Shown here: positions 31,791 through 42,043 of the stretch, one piece after another
How the letters are laid out: every line of letters begins with the position of its first letter
Position numbering within the stretch: position 1 is the first letter of the stretch
From: Phascolarctos cinereus
Taxonomy: Eukaryota; Chordata; Mammalia; Diprotodontia; Phascolarctidae
Assembly: GCF_002099425.1 (NCBI RefSeq)
Contig: NW_018344274.1
Coordinates: forward strand, 62,001-126,000
Length of the DNA: 64,000 nucleotides
Direction of reading: 5' to 3'
Notes under the pieces: generated by a model
What the model was told of the DNA's origin: nothing
The model's database searches: none
Seen by the model: only the letters and a program-made list of their open reading frames with translations
Translations under genes and position numbers: made by a program

Positions 31791-31924
31791 AAGAGGCAGC
31801 AGCGGTGAATAAATGAATAAATGAATGAATTGTTGAGTAAAATTAGCAGAAGTGAAATGGATGAAAAAAACACATTTTTTTAAACTTTGTGCCAATGGGG
31901 TGAAGTAAAAAGACTAATAGAATC

Positions 31925-32275
31925 ACACAGTGGAGAGAGGATTGGACCTCAACTTCAAATCTTCTCTCAGACACATTCCTCTGTGCCTACGAGCACAGAG
32001 GTTAGAATAGAGTGGAAGCATGTGATTCTTCTGCTTCTAAAATATGGAAACATTTTCAGGAATGGTCTAGGATTAATTTTCTGGTAACGAACCTCTTGGA
32101 TTACAGTTGCTCAGTTACTCTCCATCTGCCTCAATTTACTCGTCTATAAAATGGTGAATGGTACCTACTTCCAGGGGTTGTTTGTGATGATCAAATGGGA
32201 AGTGTGTAAAATATTTATAAATATTTTTTTTCTAAAACTACAAGTGTGATATGAATACTAGCTATTATTATTAAC
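31925..32275 (+). mobile_element. MIR-like SINE interrupted by an inverted duplication
   Basis: The head 'agagaggattggacctcaac', 'ttctctcagacacattcctc' stops near 31990. The tail resumes at 32118 with 'ctccatctgcctcaatttac' and 'gtctataaaatggtgaatgg'. The expected middle ('gaccctgggcaagtca'-type) is missing and replaced by the right arm at 32001-32117. Confidence 0.7.
32001..32117. repeat. Inverted duplication 1, right arm (inserted copy)
   Basis: Reverse complement of 30136-30252, 115 of 117 bases identical. It replaces the centre of a MIR element, has no tail and no target duplication, and so was not placed by retrotransposition. Confidence 0.9.
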
Positions 32276-32364
32276 TTGGGAAAGTCATTTCAACTCTGAG
32301 CCCATTTCCTCAACAGTAAAACCAGAATAATATATTCACCCCTGACCTTTCCATTATTGTGACA

Positions 32365-32590
32365 AAATAGGGAACGAGCAGTTATTAAGTGACTACTATG
32401 CACCTGCCAATCTACAAAGCACCTGGCACATAGTATCTCATTTGAACCTCACAACAACCCTGAGAGGCAGGTGCTATTATTATCCCCATTTTACAGTTGA
32501 AGAAACTGAGGCATAACAAGGTTAAATGATTTGCCCAGGGTCAGACAGCTAGTAAGTATCTGAGGCCAAATCACTAAATCTTAAAATATT
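32365..32590 (-). mobile_element. MIR-like SINE, antisense
   Basis: 'agtatctcatttgaacctca', 'ccattttacagttgaagaaa' and 'tttgcccagggtcagacagc' in order. Confidence 0.8.
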
Positions 32591-32599
32591 CTACAAATC

Positions 32600-33060
32600 T
32601 GAGCTATTATTAGTGAGCATCCCCACCATTAAGTCAAAAATCTATCAATTCAGTGAAAATAATCAGACAGAGAAGTTGTTTAGCATCATGAAGATTAAAC
32701 AGTGGCAAATTTCTCACTTTTTAATCAACTGCATCATGTCTTTGTGCCCATGCCCGGCAAGGCCATGGGCACCCAAACATGTTTTAAAAACAACGGAAAA
32801 TACAGGAATTCAAATCTGTGCATCTCTGGAGCATTGCTTAATATAGTTGAGTAAGATGTTGGAGTATGACACAGGAATCTTCTAGCTGACATCCTGGCCC
32901 AAAGGTCTATCTTCCGGGAATCATTTCTAAACCATAGCAAATAGGATTAAACAAACTTGATCCTCAATTTCTTTGGTAGGCCTGGAAGATTGGAAAAAGG
33001 TCACAAAATGGTTTAGAGCTTAATGAGATTTTAATGATTAATTCGCTTTACCCTGTCCTT
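32600..33060. other. Repeat-poor block with a perfect 9-bp palindrome, candidate CNE
   Basis: About 450 bp free of repeats. The hairpin gtgcccatg (32744-32752) / catgggcac (32764-32772) has an 11-base GC-rich loop. Nearby words such as 'agcatcatgaagattaaaca' and 'tttttaatcaactgcatcat' have CNE texture. No coding frame is supported. Confidence 0.35.
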
Positions 33061-33064
33061 AAGG

Positions 33065-33195
33065 CAACTTGGCATGATAGATAGAGGCCTGGAGAAACTT
33101 GGGTTTTACTCCCACTTCTAGCACTTACTATGGTCTATGACCAAGTCACTTACTAAAACTTTCTGAGCCTCATGCAAATCTCAAAGATTACAAAT
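33065..33195 (+). mobile_element. MIR-like fragment
   Basis: 'tagaggcctggagaaacttg', 'ttactcccacttctagcact' and 'accaagtcacttactaaaac'. Confidence 0.6.
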
Positions 33196-33224
33196 TGGAA
33201 TTGTTGTCTGTGCCTGTAAACTCC

Positions 33225-33350
33225 ATGCCACTGAAATCATAGACTCCTGATGCACTGATCCTCTCTCTCCTTTTTCAAATGAGGAAACTGAGGCCTAAAA
33301 TGTCAAGTGAATTAGCGATGCAGCTAGGCATTAGAACTTCGGCCTCCAGA
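33225..33350 (-). mobile_element. MIR-like fragment, antisense
   Basis: 'caaatgaggaaactgaggcc' and 'gatgcagctaggcattagaa'. Confidence 0.65.
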
Positions 33351-33474
33351 CTACTTGCTTTTCTTTTGTTTGTCATTCCCCCCTTAAGGACAAAATCTCC
33401 ACACTGTGAGTGGTAATTTCTTTGTAGTGATAGTCCTCTGCGTCATAAACACATCCAGAAAACACAAATTATCG

Positions 33475-33660
33475 ACTCTCAGACTATTAGGGCAAGAAAA
33501 GAACTTGGAGATCCAATGTCCTCTTTTACACTTAGGAATCTATGGCCTAGAAAAATGATCTTTGACAATAGTCAGACAGTTCCTGACTGAGCCAGGACTG
33601 GAAATCAGATCTCTAATTTCAAGTTCATTACCTGTTTCCTGACACCACAGTACTTCTTGG
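33475..33660 (-). mobile_element. MIR-like SINE, antisense
   Basis: 'aagaacttggagatccaatg', 'caatagtcagacagttcctg' and 'cctgacaccacagtacttct'. Confidence 0.55.
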
Positions 33661-33844
33661 AGATATAATTATTGTCTTTCAGAAAACAACAGCAATAAAA
33701 AGTGAAAGCACATAAGTTGGTTCTACTTTCATCATTCCATGCTCCAGCCCAGACCAGCTGGTTCATTGTCCATGACATTCTACCTCCTGTGCACCACGAC
33801 TTTGCATAAGCTCTCCTCCGTGACTGAAAATGTTACGTGCGTCA

Positions 33845-34010
33845 TAGGATTGTAGATTTAGAGCTGGAAAAGAACTTAGAGACCATAAAGTCCAATACTT
33901 TCCTTTTACACAGGAGGAAACTGAGGCACTGAGAGGTTAATTCACTTGACCAAGGTTGCACAGCTATTAAGTATTTGAAATGAGATTTTAACTCCTTTCT
34001 TCTTGAGTCA
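33845..34010 (-). mobile_element. MIR-like SINE, antisense
   Basis: 'gattgtagatttagagctgg', 'aggaggaaactgaggcactg' and 'ccaaggttgcacagctatta'. Confidence 0.75.
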
Positions 34011-34119
34011 AAGGTTAACTTTTTATGCTATTATGCCTCCTTCCCCTTCAGTTGTTATTGACCCCTCTCACCTTGCATTGAATGTATTTTTAAATATGTT
34101 TAAATATATTTTACACGTT

Positions 34120-34490
34120 TTTCACTCAGCAGAATATTATCTCCTTCAAGTCAAGTACTGTTTTATTTTGTTTGTTTTTGTCCCCAGGGAGAAGCAATAT
34201 CGTGCCTGAATGCACTTAAATACACTCTCTAAAATACTCCAGCATCCCCAATTAGTAACAACCACACACCCAGCTCAGACCTCACTTGGTACTCCATCAC
34301 ATTTGGTGCTCCAACACATTCACAACTATATATTGCGGTTTGTTAGTTATTTCCTCCTCTAATAGGCAGTGCAAGAATACCCCATGAGGGCAAGAATGAA
34401 CTATGGTATATCTAAACTTCGTAGAGGCTCTAGCACTTAGAGCACACTGCATTCTGGGAGATAGAGAAGGTGCTTTATAAATGCTTATTG
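34120..34490 (+). mobile_element. L2-type 3' ends, two diverged pieces
   Basis: 'ttttgtccccagggagaagc' ends one piece. 'ctcctctaataggcagtgca' through 'gctttataaatgcttattgt' forms another with an L2-like terminus. Confidence 0.45.
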
Positions 34491-34920
34491 TATTACAATT
34501 TTAGGAAATTATTAATAATGGAGAAATGATGGACTTTAATAAAATATTGGAGAAGAATGAAATTAGCCAAGCTTTATGGCACGAAGGAATAATAGCAGGG
34601 AAAGTAAGCAACTGAGATTTTGAAAAAATAAATTTAAAAATTGATGGGCCAGCATAACAGGTAGCCATTTTATAAAGGCTTGGGATTATCCTTTTGGCTA
34701 GAGTGACATCTTTGCTTTATGCAGATGGCATAATAAGAGCCATGAAGCAAATAAGCTAGTGATGAAAACAGGGACCATTCATTTATCATTCGGCTTTGTA
34801 CCATCCAGTACCTGGCACTGTGTCTGAACAAAGGAGGCATGTGAGCAGGTTGTGCTTAATTGAATTAAATGGAGTGAATACCTACATACAATGCTAATCA
34901 ACCATCTACCCTTGATTCTC
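34491..34920. other. Repeat-poor block, nothing recognised
   Basis: High complexity with words such as 'tttatgcagatggcataata'. Possible CNE, but weak. Confidence 0.25.
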
Positions 34921-34929
34921 TGGATACCA

Positions 34930-35090
34930 CAGGTTGTGGAGCCAGAATACCTGTGTTTAAATTCTACCTATGATGCTCATTGTCTGTTCAGCCCTGAGCA
35001 AGAAACTTAACCTCTTTCACTTTCTTTATGTGTAAAATGAAGGCCTTTAAGATTCCTTCCACCTGTAGACATATAATCCTATGATTTGGG
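34930..35090 (+). mobile_element. MIR-like SINE
   Basis: 'gtggagccagaatacctgtg', 'aaacttaacctctttcactt' and 'atgtgtaaaatgaaggcctt'. Confidence 0.7.
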
Positions 35091-35094
35091 ATGT

Positions 35095-35845
35095 GAATAG
35101 ACATGAAGCTTAAGTCATATTTTTAAACATATACTTAGAAATAGAGTTAGTTTAGTCATGTAGCGAGAGTGAGGGAAAATAAATACACCAACTTGACTGA
35201 ATGTTTCATGGGTCTCATAAAATATCAAAAGACATGCAAGGATACTTCAAGCACATTGAAGAGAGCTGAAATTAAAGATTTCTAGAAGGATATGGCAAGA
35301 ATCATTCTGGATGAAAGGGCATGGCTGAGTTATAATTAACATTAATGGAGGGAATGTAGCCATTTGAATGACATCATGGATACAGAGAAGTATTGAAATC
35401 TAAGTATAATTCCACAGGAGAGCTGAAAGCAGGACTTAGATTACCAACAACTTGGCCTGGTTTGAAGTATGCTGTGTCACCAAAGAATTGCCTGGAAATG
35501 GACTGAGGTTACTGGAACTAGAACAAACTGGAAAGTGAAGTGAGAAAGTATTGAGAACTTTTTTTTTTAATGACCACAATGCTTTTAAGGAAAATAACTT
35601 TGAAAGACTCAAGGTCTCTGATTGAAAAAAAAATGACAACTCATGACCCCTGAAGCATAGCCGCAACCTCTTAGTGAGTAGACAATGGCCTATATGTGCA
35701 GACATTTACATTATGTTACAACGCAACTTTATTTTGCTTAATTATACTTTTGTTATAAAAGAGAACTTTTCTTGAGGAAGTGGGTGAGAGATGGGATAGT
35801 GATGGGAAAAAAGAAAGCAGATGAAATAAAGAAACAGTGAAACTT
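35095..35845. other. Non-coding, nothing recognised
   Basis: No repeat or coding signal that I can defend. Confidence 0.35.
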
Positions 35846-35847
35846 TA

Positions 35848-36150
35848 ACTATAAATATATATAAATATATATATACATATATATACACATGTATACATAT
35901 ATACATATATACATATATGCATATATACATACATATATACATATATACATATATGTGTATATACATATATACATATACATATGTATACATATATACATAT
36001 ATACATACATACATGCATATATACATATATACATATATATGTATATACATATATATGTGTGTGTATATCTATATCTATATATCTATATATCCATATATCT
36101 ATATATCTATATATCTATATCTATATATATAGATATATAGATATATAACA
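35848..36150. repeat. (TATACA)n/(TATATC)n array with terminal hairpin
   Basis: About 300 bp of alternating purine-pyrimidine hexamers. The right end 'tctatatctatatatataga' / 'tatatagatatataa' can fold on itself. Frames in it on both strands ([10 protein letters not shown]...) are artefacts. Confidence 0.9.
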
Positions 36151-36420
36151 CAGTGGATACCAGATGCAGAATTAGATAGGAAACAGAAAAGTAGGGTAAT
36201 ATGGATATTATCATGTAAAATTTTATGTGTGTTAAAGGGAAACAAATTGTTAGGTAGTGAATTCATGGTCTTATGTACAGATCTCCATTTTTCAGACCAT
36301 TGTGTACAAAAATGCTCACGTCTGATAATTTTATATTTCATAATTTTAACAATCGCCAAAGGAGAAAAAAAAATCAGAGCAGATATCGGAAAGTGTGGTT
36401 TGGTAAACAGAGAAAATATA
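36151..36420. other. Non-coding, nothing recognised
   Basis: High-complexity A/T-rich text without repeat family. Confidence 0.3.
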
Positions 36421-36424
36421 TGAG

Positions 36425-36590
36425 AGACAGGTTACTGGGATCATGTGTCACCTCTGATACTACCTGTGTGATAATAAGTATATCCTTGCATTTCAGTTTC
36501 CTCATCTCTAAAACGAGAGGGCTGACTAGAGAGCATCAAAGGCTCCTTCTGGCTCTTTTCCCCAGGACCCAGGATCCCAATGTGGTGCCC
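36425..36590 (+). mobile_element. MIR-like SINE tail
   Basis: 'tcagtttcctcatctctaaa', 'acgagagggctgactagaga' and 'caaaggctccttctggctct'. Confidence 0.7.
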
Positions 36591-36654
36591 AACCATTCTC
36601 ATGTCAACTGATATAACTGTCCCACTACGTCTAGAAAGAGAAACCTATTGCTCC

Positions 36655-36735
36655 AGCATTCGGTCCAATTCAAGACATATTTATTGATTCCCTGATATGT
36701 GCCAGGCACTGGGAGAATAAACAAAAGAATCCTCA
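36655..36735 (-). mobile_element. L2 3' end, antisense
   Basis: 'catatttattgattccctga' and 'tatgtgccaggcactgggag'. Confidence 0.65.
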
Positions 36736-36829
36736 GCTGTTTCATAAATTTTATAAGTCTAATTGTTGGTATCTGGCCAAGAAAGAATTCTATGTGTCCT
36801 AACATCCATTGTTATAGCCATTTCAGGGA

Positions 36830-37275
36830 GAAAAAAAAAATCTCACCCGAATAATCATGCCCCTCAAGAATATAAATGCTTTTTTCAGAAAGTCAGGGTG
36901 ATGAACATGATATTTTAATGAAGGTAGTTTCAAATGCAATGCCAAGAAAAGCATGTTAATTTGTCAACTGTGCCTGTACAATCAATCATGTGCTTTGATT
37001 CCATTCATCAAGTTGATATGTGGGAATTGCCGTGTCCACCTAGAAAAGTTTTAAAACATTTGCTGGTTCCTCAAGGTCATGGGAGTGAGAGACATAGATG
37101 AAGTATCAAATGCGGCTGCTGTGACAAATAGCATCAGATCAATTTGTTTACGAGGAATGCTTTATGTTTCCTTCAAAGACTTTTAAATGCAGCTCTATTC
37201 GTAATTTAAGTAATGTAGAAATCTCAGCTTGCCTTCAAATAAATGCATTTTATAAAAAGATTCTGTTCTCTGAAA
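36830..37275. other. Repeat-poor block, strongest candidate CNE
   Basis: About 440 bp with no repeat words. It is dense in motif-like cores: 'gtacaatcaatcatgtgctt' (PBX/HOX-like ATCAATCA), 'gtcaactgtgcctgtaca', 'gctgctgtgacaaatagcat' (MEIS/PBX-like TGACA) and 'tttgtttacgaggaatgc' (forkhead-like TGTTTAC). Even base composition. The enhancer role is inference. Confidence 0.4.
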
Positions 37276-37304
37276 GATGATCCAAATAAGATTGATTTAA
37301 ATCA

Positions 37305-37478
37305 GGGTTTCTTAACTTAGGATCCATAAACTTTAAACAAAAATTAGTTTCCTTTGTAATTTTATGTATTTTATTTTACGTATATAAACTTCTAAGAAGG
37401 GGTTCATAGGTATCAGCAAACTGCCCGGAGGGTCTTTTTCACTCACAAAAAAATTAAAAATCCTACATTAAATAAAGT
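37305..37478. mobile_element. hAT-like non-autonomous element
   Basis: Starts 'cagggtttcttaacttagga'. The interior has 'tagtttcctttgtaatttta', 'tgtattttattttacgtata' and 'gaaggggttcataggtatca', a pattern I know from an abundant mammalian hAT-type repeat. Confidence 0.55.
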
Positions 37479-37519
37479 ATTTCACCAAGGAGTTGAAAAC
37501 ATATCTCCCACATTATCTC

Positions 37520-38105
37520 TACACCAGAGGTTTCCAAACTTTTTTCTGTCATCATATTTGCCTTTTAGTAAAAACTCCCCCATATACCCTTCTCAATTCA
37601 AGGACAGTCAACAAACATTTATTAAGGCTTACTATGAGCAGGCACTTTGCTACACATTGGGAATAAAAAATGTAAGCAAAAACAGACAGACCCTGTCCTC
37701 AAGGGGCTTACCTCCTAATGGAAGAACATAGCACATAAAAGGAAGCTGGAAAGCGGGGAGGGAGAATAAGGTACCCTGAGCCTGGATAAAATTTGGGGAA
37801 AGAGTCAGGAATGCATCCTGGAAAGGAATGAAGACATGAGTGTCCTAAGGGTTCTCCTTAAAATAGAGGTTCTAAGAGGACCCAGCCAATCAGAGGAAGG
37901 GATCCCAAAGGGAAGGGCATTTCCAATGTGAAATTCAAGGCAGAGGTGAGCAATAAACTCTAAAAGGAGTAAAGAAATAAATTCTGAAATTGACCTTGCA
38001 TATGCACATAAGAAATTTAAAAGATACATTAATTTTTCATATCCTCCTAACAAACTTCTTGTATCACCTGGAGGCATGAATAAGCCAGATTGAGACCCCC
38101 TATCC
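37520..38105. mobile_element. Possible hAT remnant split by an antisense L2 end
   Basis: 'ccagaggtttccaaactttt' at 37525 looks like a hAT start and 'gattgagaccccctatcc' near 38090 like its end. Between them is an antisense L2 end (37590-37800: 'caacaaacatttattaaggc', 'cctgtcctcaaggggcttac'). Confidence 0.4.
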
Positions 38106-38149
38106 TATAGCACTAATACTTCTATATCTTTTTCTTTCATTGTTTCTTA

Positions 38150-38400
38150 CATTTTTATTCAGCCACTTTTTTAGTCTTGTCTGATTCTTCATGATCCCAT
38201 TTAGGGTTTTCTTGTCAAAGAAAATGGAGTGGTTTGCCATTTCTTTTTTCCAGCTCATTTTACAGGTGAGGAAACTGAGGAACAGGGTTAAGTGACTTGC
38301 CCAGGGTGACACAGCCAGCATCAGAGAGAGAGACCAGATTTTAACTCAGGAAGATGAGTCTTCCTGACTTCAGGCCTGGCACTTGTATCTTATCTCTAGA
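38150..38400 (-). mobile_element. tRNA-derived marsupial SINE, antisense
   Basis: 'gatcccatttagggttttct', 'ggagtggtttgccatttctt', 'gttaagtgacttgcccaggg' and 'actcaggaagatgagtcttc'. Confidence 0.85.
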
Positions 38401-38660
38401 ATGCCCATTTTTCCCTAGCTTGGTCATCAAAAGCTTGATTCAGATGCCACCTCCATCACTAAACTTATCTTGATACCCCTAGTCAGCAATAATGATCCTA
38501 ATCAATCTGCCCTCACTCAAATGTGTATTACTATCTTGAAGTCTTATGCTGCTACTAGATTAGATTGTAAGTATTTTAAAGGGCAGAGACTGGGTCTTCT
38601 CTAAACTTTGTATTCCCTTCCCCTGCACCCAGCACTGAGCATAGTCCTCTAAGCTAAGAA
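38401..38660 (+). mobile_element. MIR3/L2-type 3' region
   Basis: 'cagatgccacctccatcact', 'ctagattagattgtaagtat' and 'cacccagcactgagcatagt' are in LINE2-like order. Confidence 0.5.
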
Positions 38661-38884
38661 CATCTAATTCACAAAGCATTTTTCAAGAACTCATCCATTG
38701 TGTAATAGGAGAAACACAAATACAAAATGTGATACATCTGGTCTGATGAGACCATGATGCTCCATCACTGATAATTTGATATCAAGGACATTTAAGAGCT
38801 TGGTGTTTTGGCAGTAAAATCTTAGTGCCTGGTGAAAACCCTCAGGGTCTTTGTTCTACCCAGGGCGGCATGCTTTGGGCTGAT

Positions 38885-39140
38885 GACTGTTCATTGATAC
38901 TGAGTGGTTCAGTTGTGCCTGGTTCTTCATGACTCAATGGAGCATCCTGTTCAGGAATTTTTTTTTGGCAAAGATACTGGAGTGGTTTGCCATTTCTTTC
39001 TCTATAAGTCAAATGAAGGTTAAATGATGTGCCCAGGGTCACACAGCTAGTAAGCATCTGAGGCAAGATTTAAACTCAGGAAAGTGAGTCTTCTCGACTT
39101 CAGGCCCAGAATTCTATCCACTGTGCCATCTAGGAATTCA
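38885..39140 (-). mobile_element. tRNA-derived marsupial SINE, antisense
   Basis: 'gttcttcatgactcaatgga', 'actggagtggtttgccattt', 'gtgcccagggtcacacagct' and 'ctatccactgtgccatctag'. Confidence 0.85.
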
Positions 39141-39144
39141 TTAA

Positions 39145-39510
39145 GCCATTTTTAAAAAAATTTATAAGTATCCACTATGTTTACAATTTTGTTTTGCAAG
39201 TATAAAAAGTGTTGTTATAAAAAACTTTTGTATATAAGGGACCTTTCTTTTTATTACAGATATTGATAGAATATACAACTAGTAGTGGCATTTCTGGGTT
39301 TAAAGGCATGTACAATTTAGTAATTTTTAATGAATACTGCCATATTGTTTTCCACAAGTTTGACTAATTCACAACTTTACCAACAGAGAATGAATATTCC
39401 TGTGTTCCCACAGCCCCTTATTATAATTAAATCAAAACATTTTTCATGACTGTCAATGGCTTACATTTTGTCTTCTGCAAATTATTTGTTCATATCTTTA
39501 AATATGGACG
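39145..39510 (-). mobile_element. L1 LINE fragment, antisense, old
   Basis: 'tagtggcatttctgggttta', 'catattgttttccacaagtt' and 'ctaattcacaactttaccaa' correspond to antisense L1 ORF2 C-terminal DNA. Confidence 0.65.
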
Positions 39511-39529
39511 ATTGAGTATATATAAATTA

Positions 39530-39657
39530 TAGGAGATTAACAAGTATATACGCCTATATATATGTATGTGTATAGACACACATATAAATATATACATATG
39601 TATATATACATACATTATATATAACAAATAGGTAATTAACAGGGGTATATGCCTCTA

Positions 39658-39693
<36 letters not shown>

Positions 39694-39732
39694 AAGGATG
39701 GACAATGAACAGATACAATTTTAGAATAGGTA

Positions 39733-39787
<55 letters not shown>

Positions 39788-40135
39788 CATAGATACATAG
39801 ATACATAGATAGAAGATGTCTTCCTGTTTAGGAAGTTCCTGTGAAATTTGTCTCCGATTACTGCTATCACTTGGGGAAAACAAATCTTTGTAGTTAAGAA
39901 TCTCCAATAAAAATCTGAGTCTCCAATTTTGATAGGTAGTTAACAGTTATATGTGCGTATGTGTATACACACATAATTACCTATCATATATACATATATG
40001 TATATGTAGTTCCTTCCTTCCTTATCTGTAAAAACATACCCACATGTTTTTAAACACCTGTTAATTGTCTATTCTATATACACATACATACATACCTGTT
40101 AATTACCTATCATCCATCTATCTATCTATCAGTAC
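39530..40135. repeat. Compound GATA/TG/CATA minisatellite with mirrored units
   Basis: A (TG)n run at 39660-39690 and a (GATA)n run at 39733-39811 lie among copies of 'ataggtaattaacaggggta' (39628; variants at 39535 and 39934). The reverse complement 'acctgttaattacctatc' occurs at 40095, with partial copies at 39978 and 40058. A single-copy patch lies at 39812-39930. Confidence 0.75.
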
Positions 40136-40139
40136 AACT

Positions 40140-40480
40140 TTATTGCCATTATTTTATTTAAAGGAGAGGAGTTCTAGTTTCCAAATGCCTAATTCCTTGA
40201 TCTCCAAGTGTCTTTATTGTGCACATACACCTCTTTAAAGCAGTCTAAACCACTTTAGCAACAAAAGGACATCATAGTGGGCCATTCCTCAAGAGGGGCC
40301 AAGCCAAAACAATCAATCAACTCCCACTCTTACATGTAGACTCCATTGCCACTGCAAAGCCAGTTGTCATAAACAGTATTAAAACAACAACACAGTGACT
40401 AAAAGATTTTAATACACTTTCAATATATAAATGATTATGTTCCGTTTACCAAAATTCTGCCTATGAAAGTGATGGATTCC
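40140..40480. other. Repeat-poor block, possible CNE
   Basis: High-complexity A/T-balanced text ('ctttattgtgcacatacacc', 'caaaacaatcaatcaactcc') without repeat words. Confidence 0.25.
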
Positions 40481-40679
40481 TTCTCATGAAAAGCCTTAGA
40501 GAAAAAGACCTCTTGTTGAATATTCTGTGAAGGGAATTAATTTTGGTTTTGTTTTGGGTTGGATAAAATGATCACTGTTTAATTTTTGTGATTCTGTGAA
40601 TCTGTTTTTACGAATAAGGAAAGAAGATATAAAGTAAGGAGGGAAGGAGAGAAAGAAGGAAGTTATAAGAGGAAAGGAG

Positions 40680-40790
40680 AGAAGATGGAACATTTATTAA
40701 GCACTGATTTTATGCTAGACTCTGTGCTAAATGCTAAAGATACACACAGAAACATGAGACAGTACCAATTCAGCTGCAAGAAAATTAAAA
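40680..40790 (-). mobile_element. L2 3' end, antisense
   Basis: 'acatttattaagcactgatt' and 'ctctgtgctaaatgctaaag'. Confidence 0.6.
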
Positions 40791-40799
40791 GTCTCCTTA

Positions 40800-41500
40800 G
40801 GGGTCAAAAGAGTAAGTGGTAAGACCCAACAGTGTAAAGGGCATGCTGCTGGGGCAGATAGTAAGGTCTGGACAACTGTAGAACCCAGTGGCAGAGCAGA
40901 TGATAAGACCTGCTGGCCCTCCATCTCCCTGAAACACTAATAGTTAATGACTCACAACTCAACCAAGAGGTGAAAACAGCCATGTCTAGGATTTATTAAT
41001 CCCAGTTCATGGGATAAATTTGTCACATTGGTAACACTTTTTCATATCAGCCTGAACTATATCCAAAATTTGGCATACTTTCAGATGTGATTCAGATTTT
41101 GAATTCACAGAGTATGCCTCAACGTGAGAGCTACCCAACAATTCACAACAGACCTCTATCTCCTCACATCGTGATACACACAAAAGAAAGAGATTCAAGG
41201 AAATTATAGCATGAGGACTAAAGAATGGAGATTTCTTGGAACAGCAAGCCCAAGGACACATTGGAAGAATGAAGTTCATCATGCAGAAGCAAGCCATCGA
41301 TCTTGCTGAAAGTTGGCATACCCCAGGTATGACAATCCCCACTTTTGTTATGGGTGAATGGGAAAGGCCCGATGTGATTCAACTCTAAATTTGACTCAGA
41401 AATACAAACATAGCAGTGACTAGTATGGTGCATTAGGAGCAGTGCTAGTTGAGAAATCAAATTACCTGGGTTAAAATTCCAGATCTGCAAATTACTACAT
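40800..41500. other. Non-coding, unassigned
   Basis: Two overlapping minus-strand frames (41342-41007, 111 codons; 41490-41218, 90 codons) have cysteine-rich patches but match no family I know. No basis for calling a gene. Confidence 0.35.
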
Positions 41501-41504
41501 CTAC

Positions 41505-41710
41505 GAGCACTGTGTCATGAGAGACAGTGTGATGGATTTAGAGTTAAGAACCCCTGTGTTCAAATCCCACCTCAGAAATATGTTAGCTATGTGACTTTGA
41601 GCACATAAGTTAAATCTTTCCATGCCTCATTTTCTTCATCAGTAAAAACAAAGGTTGGACTCAATGGCCTTTAAGGTTCCTTCTTGCTATAAATCAATAA
41701 TTCTCTGATG
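41505..41710 (+). mobile_element. MIR-like SINE, nearly complete
   Basis: 'agagacagtgtgatggattt', 'gtgttcaaatcccacctcag', 'atgcctcattttcttcatca' and 'ggttggactcaatggccttt'. Confidence 0.8.
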
Positions 41711-42028
41711 GTTCATACTAGATCAGATCCCCTTATACTACAGCATACATTGCAGCAGGTTTGTAGGGAAGCACAAACATTTTCTCAGGGACAGTTTCCA
41801 TGAAAACACCTATTCAGGGTCATAGTCAAAGAGGGGATTAGAATACAAGGAAAAACTTGATACAGATAGTAACTATGACAAATTTAGAAATATTTTAATG
41901 GAGGCACCCTAACTATGAAAGAGAAGGAAATAGCAGAGGCAAAGTCCTACAAGATGAAACAAAAACACAAATCAATTAGAGATCAAGAAAGCAGAAAGAA
42001 GAAAAGATGCGAGTGGAGGGAAGTACAT

Positions 42029-42043
42029 AAGGAATTTGTGAAA
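42029..42043. repeat. Target-site duplication, left (L1 with transduction)
   Basis: The 15-mer aaggaatttgtgaaa, identical to 43049-43063. Confidence 0.75.

Noticed and set aside
35742-36140. Tyrosine/isoleucine-rich frames on both strands
   Set aside because: Pure translation of the TATACA/TATATC array.
41007-41490. Cysteine-rich minus-strand frames, considered as a zinc-binding integrase-like remnant
   Set aside because: The cysteines do not fall into an HHCC or CCHC spacing and the neighbouring frames show no retroelement motif.
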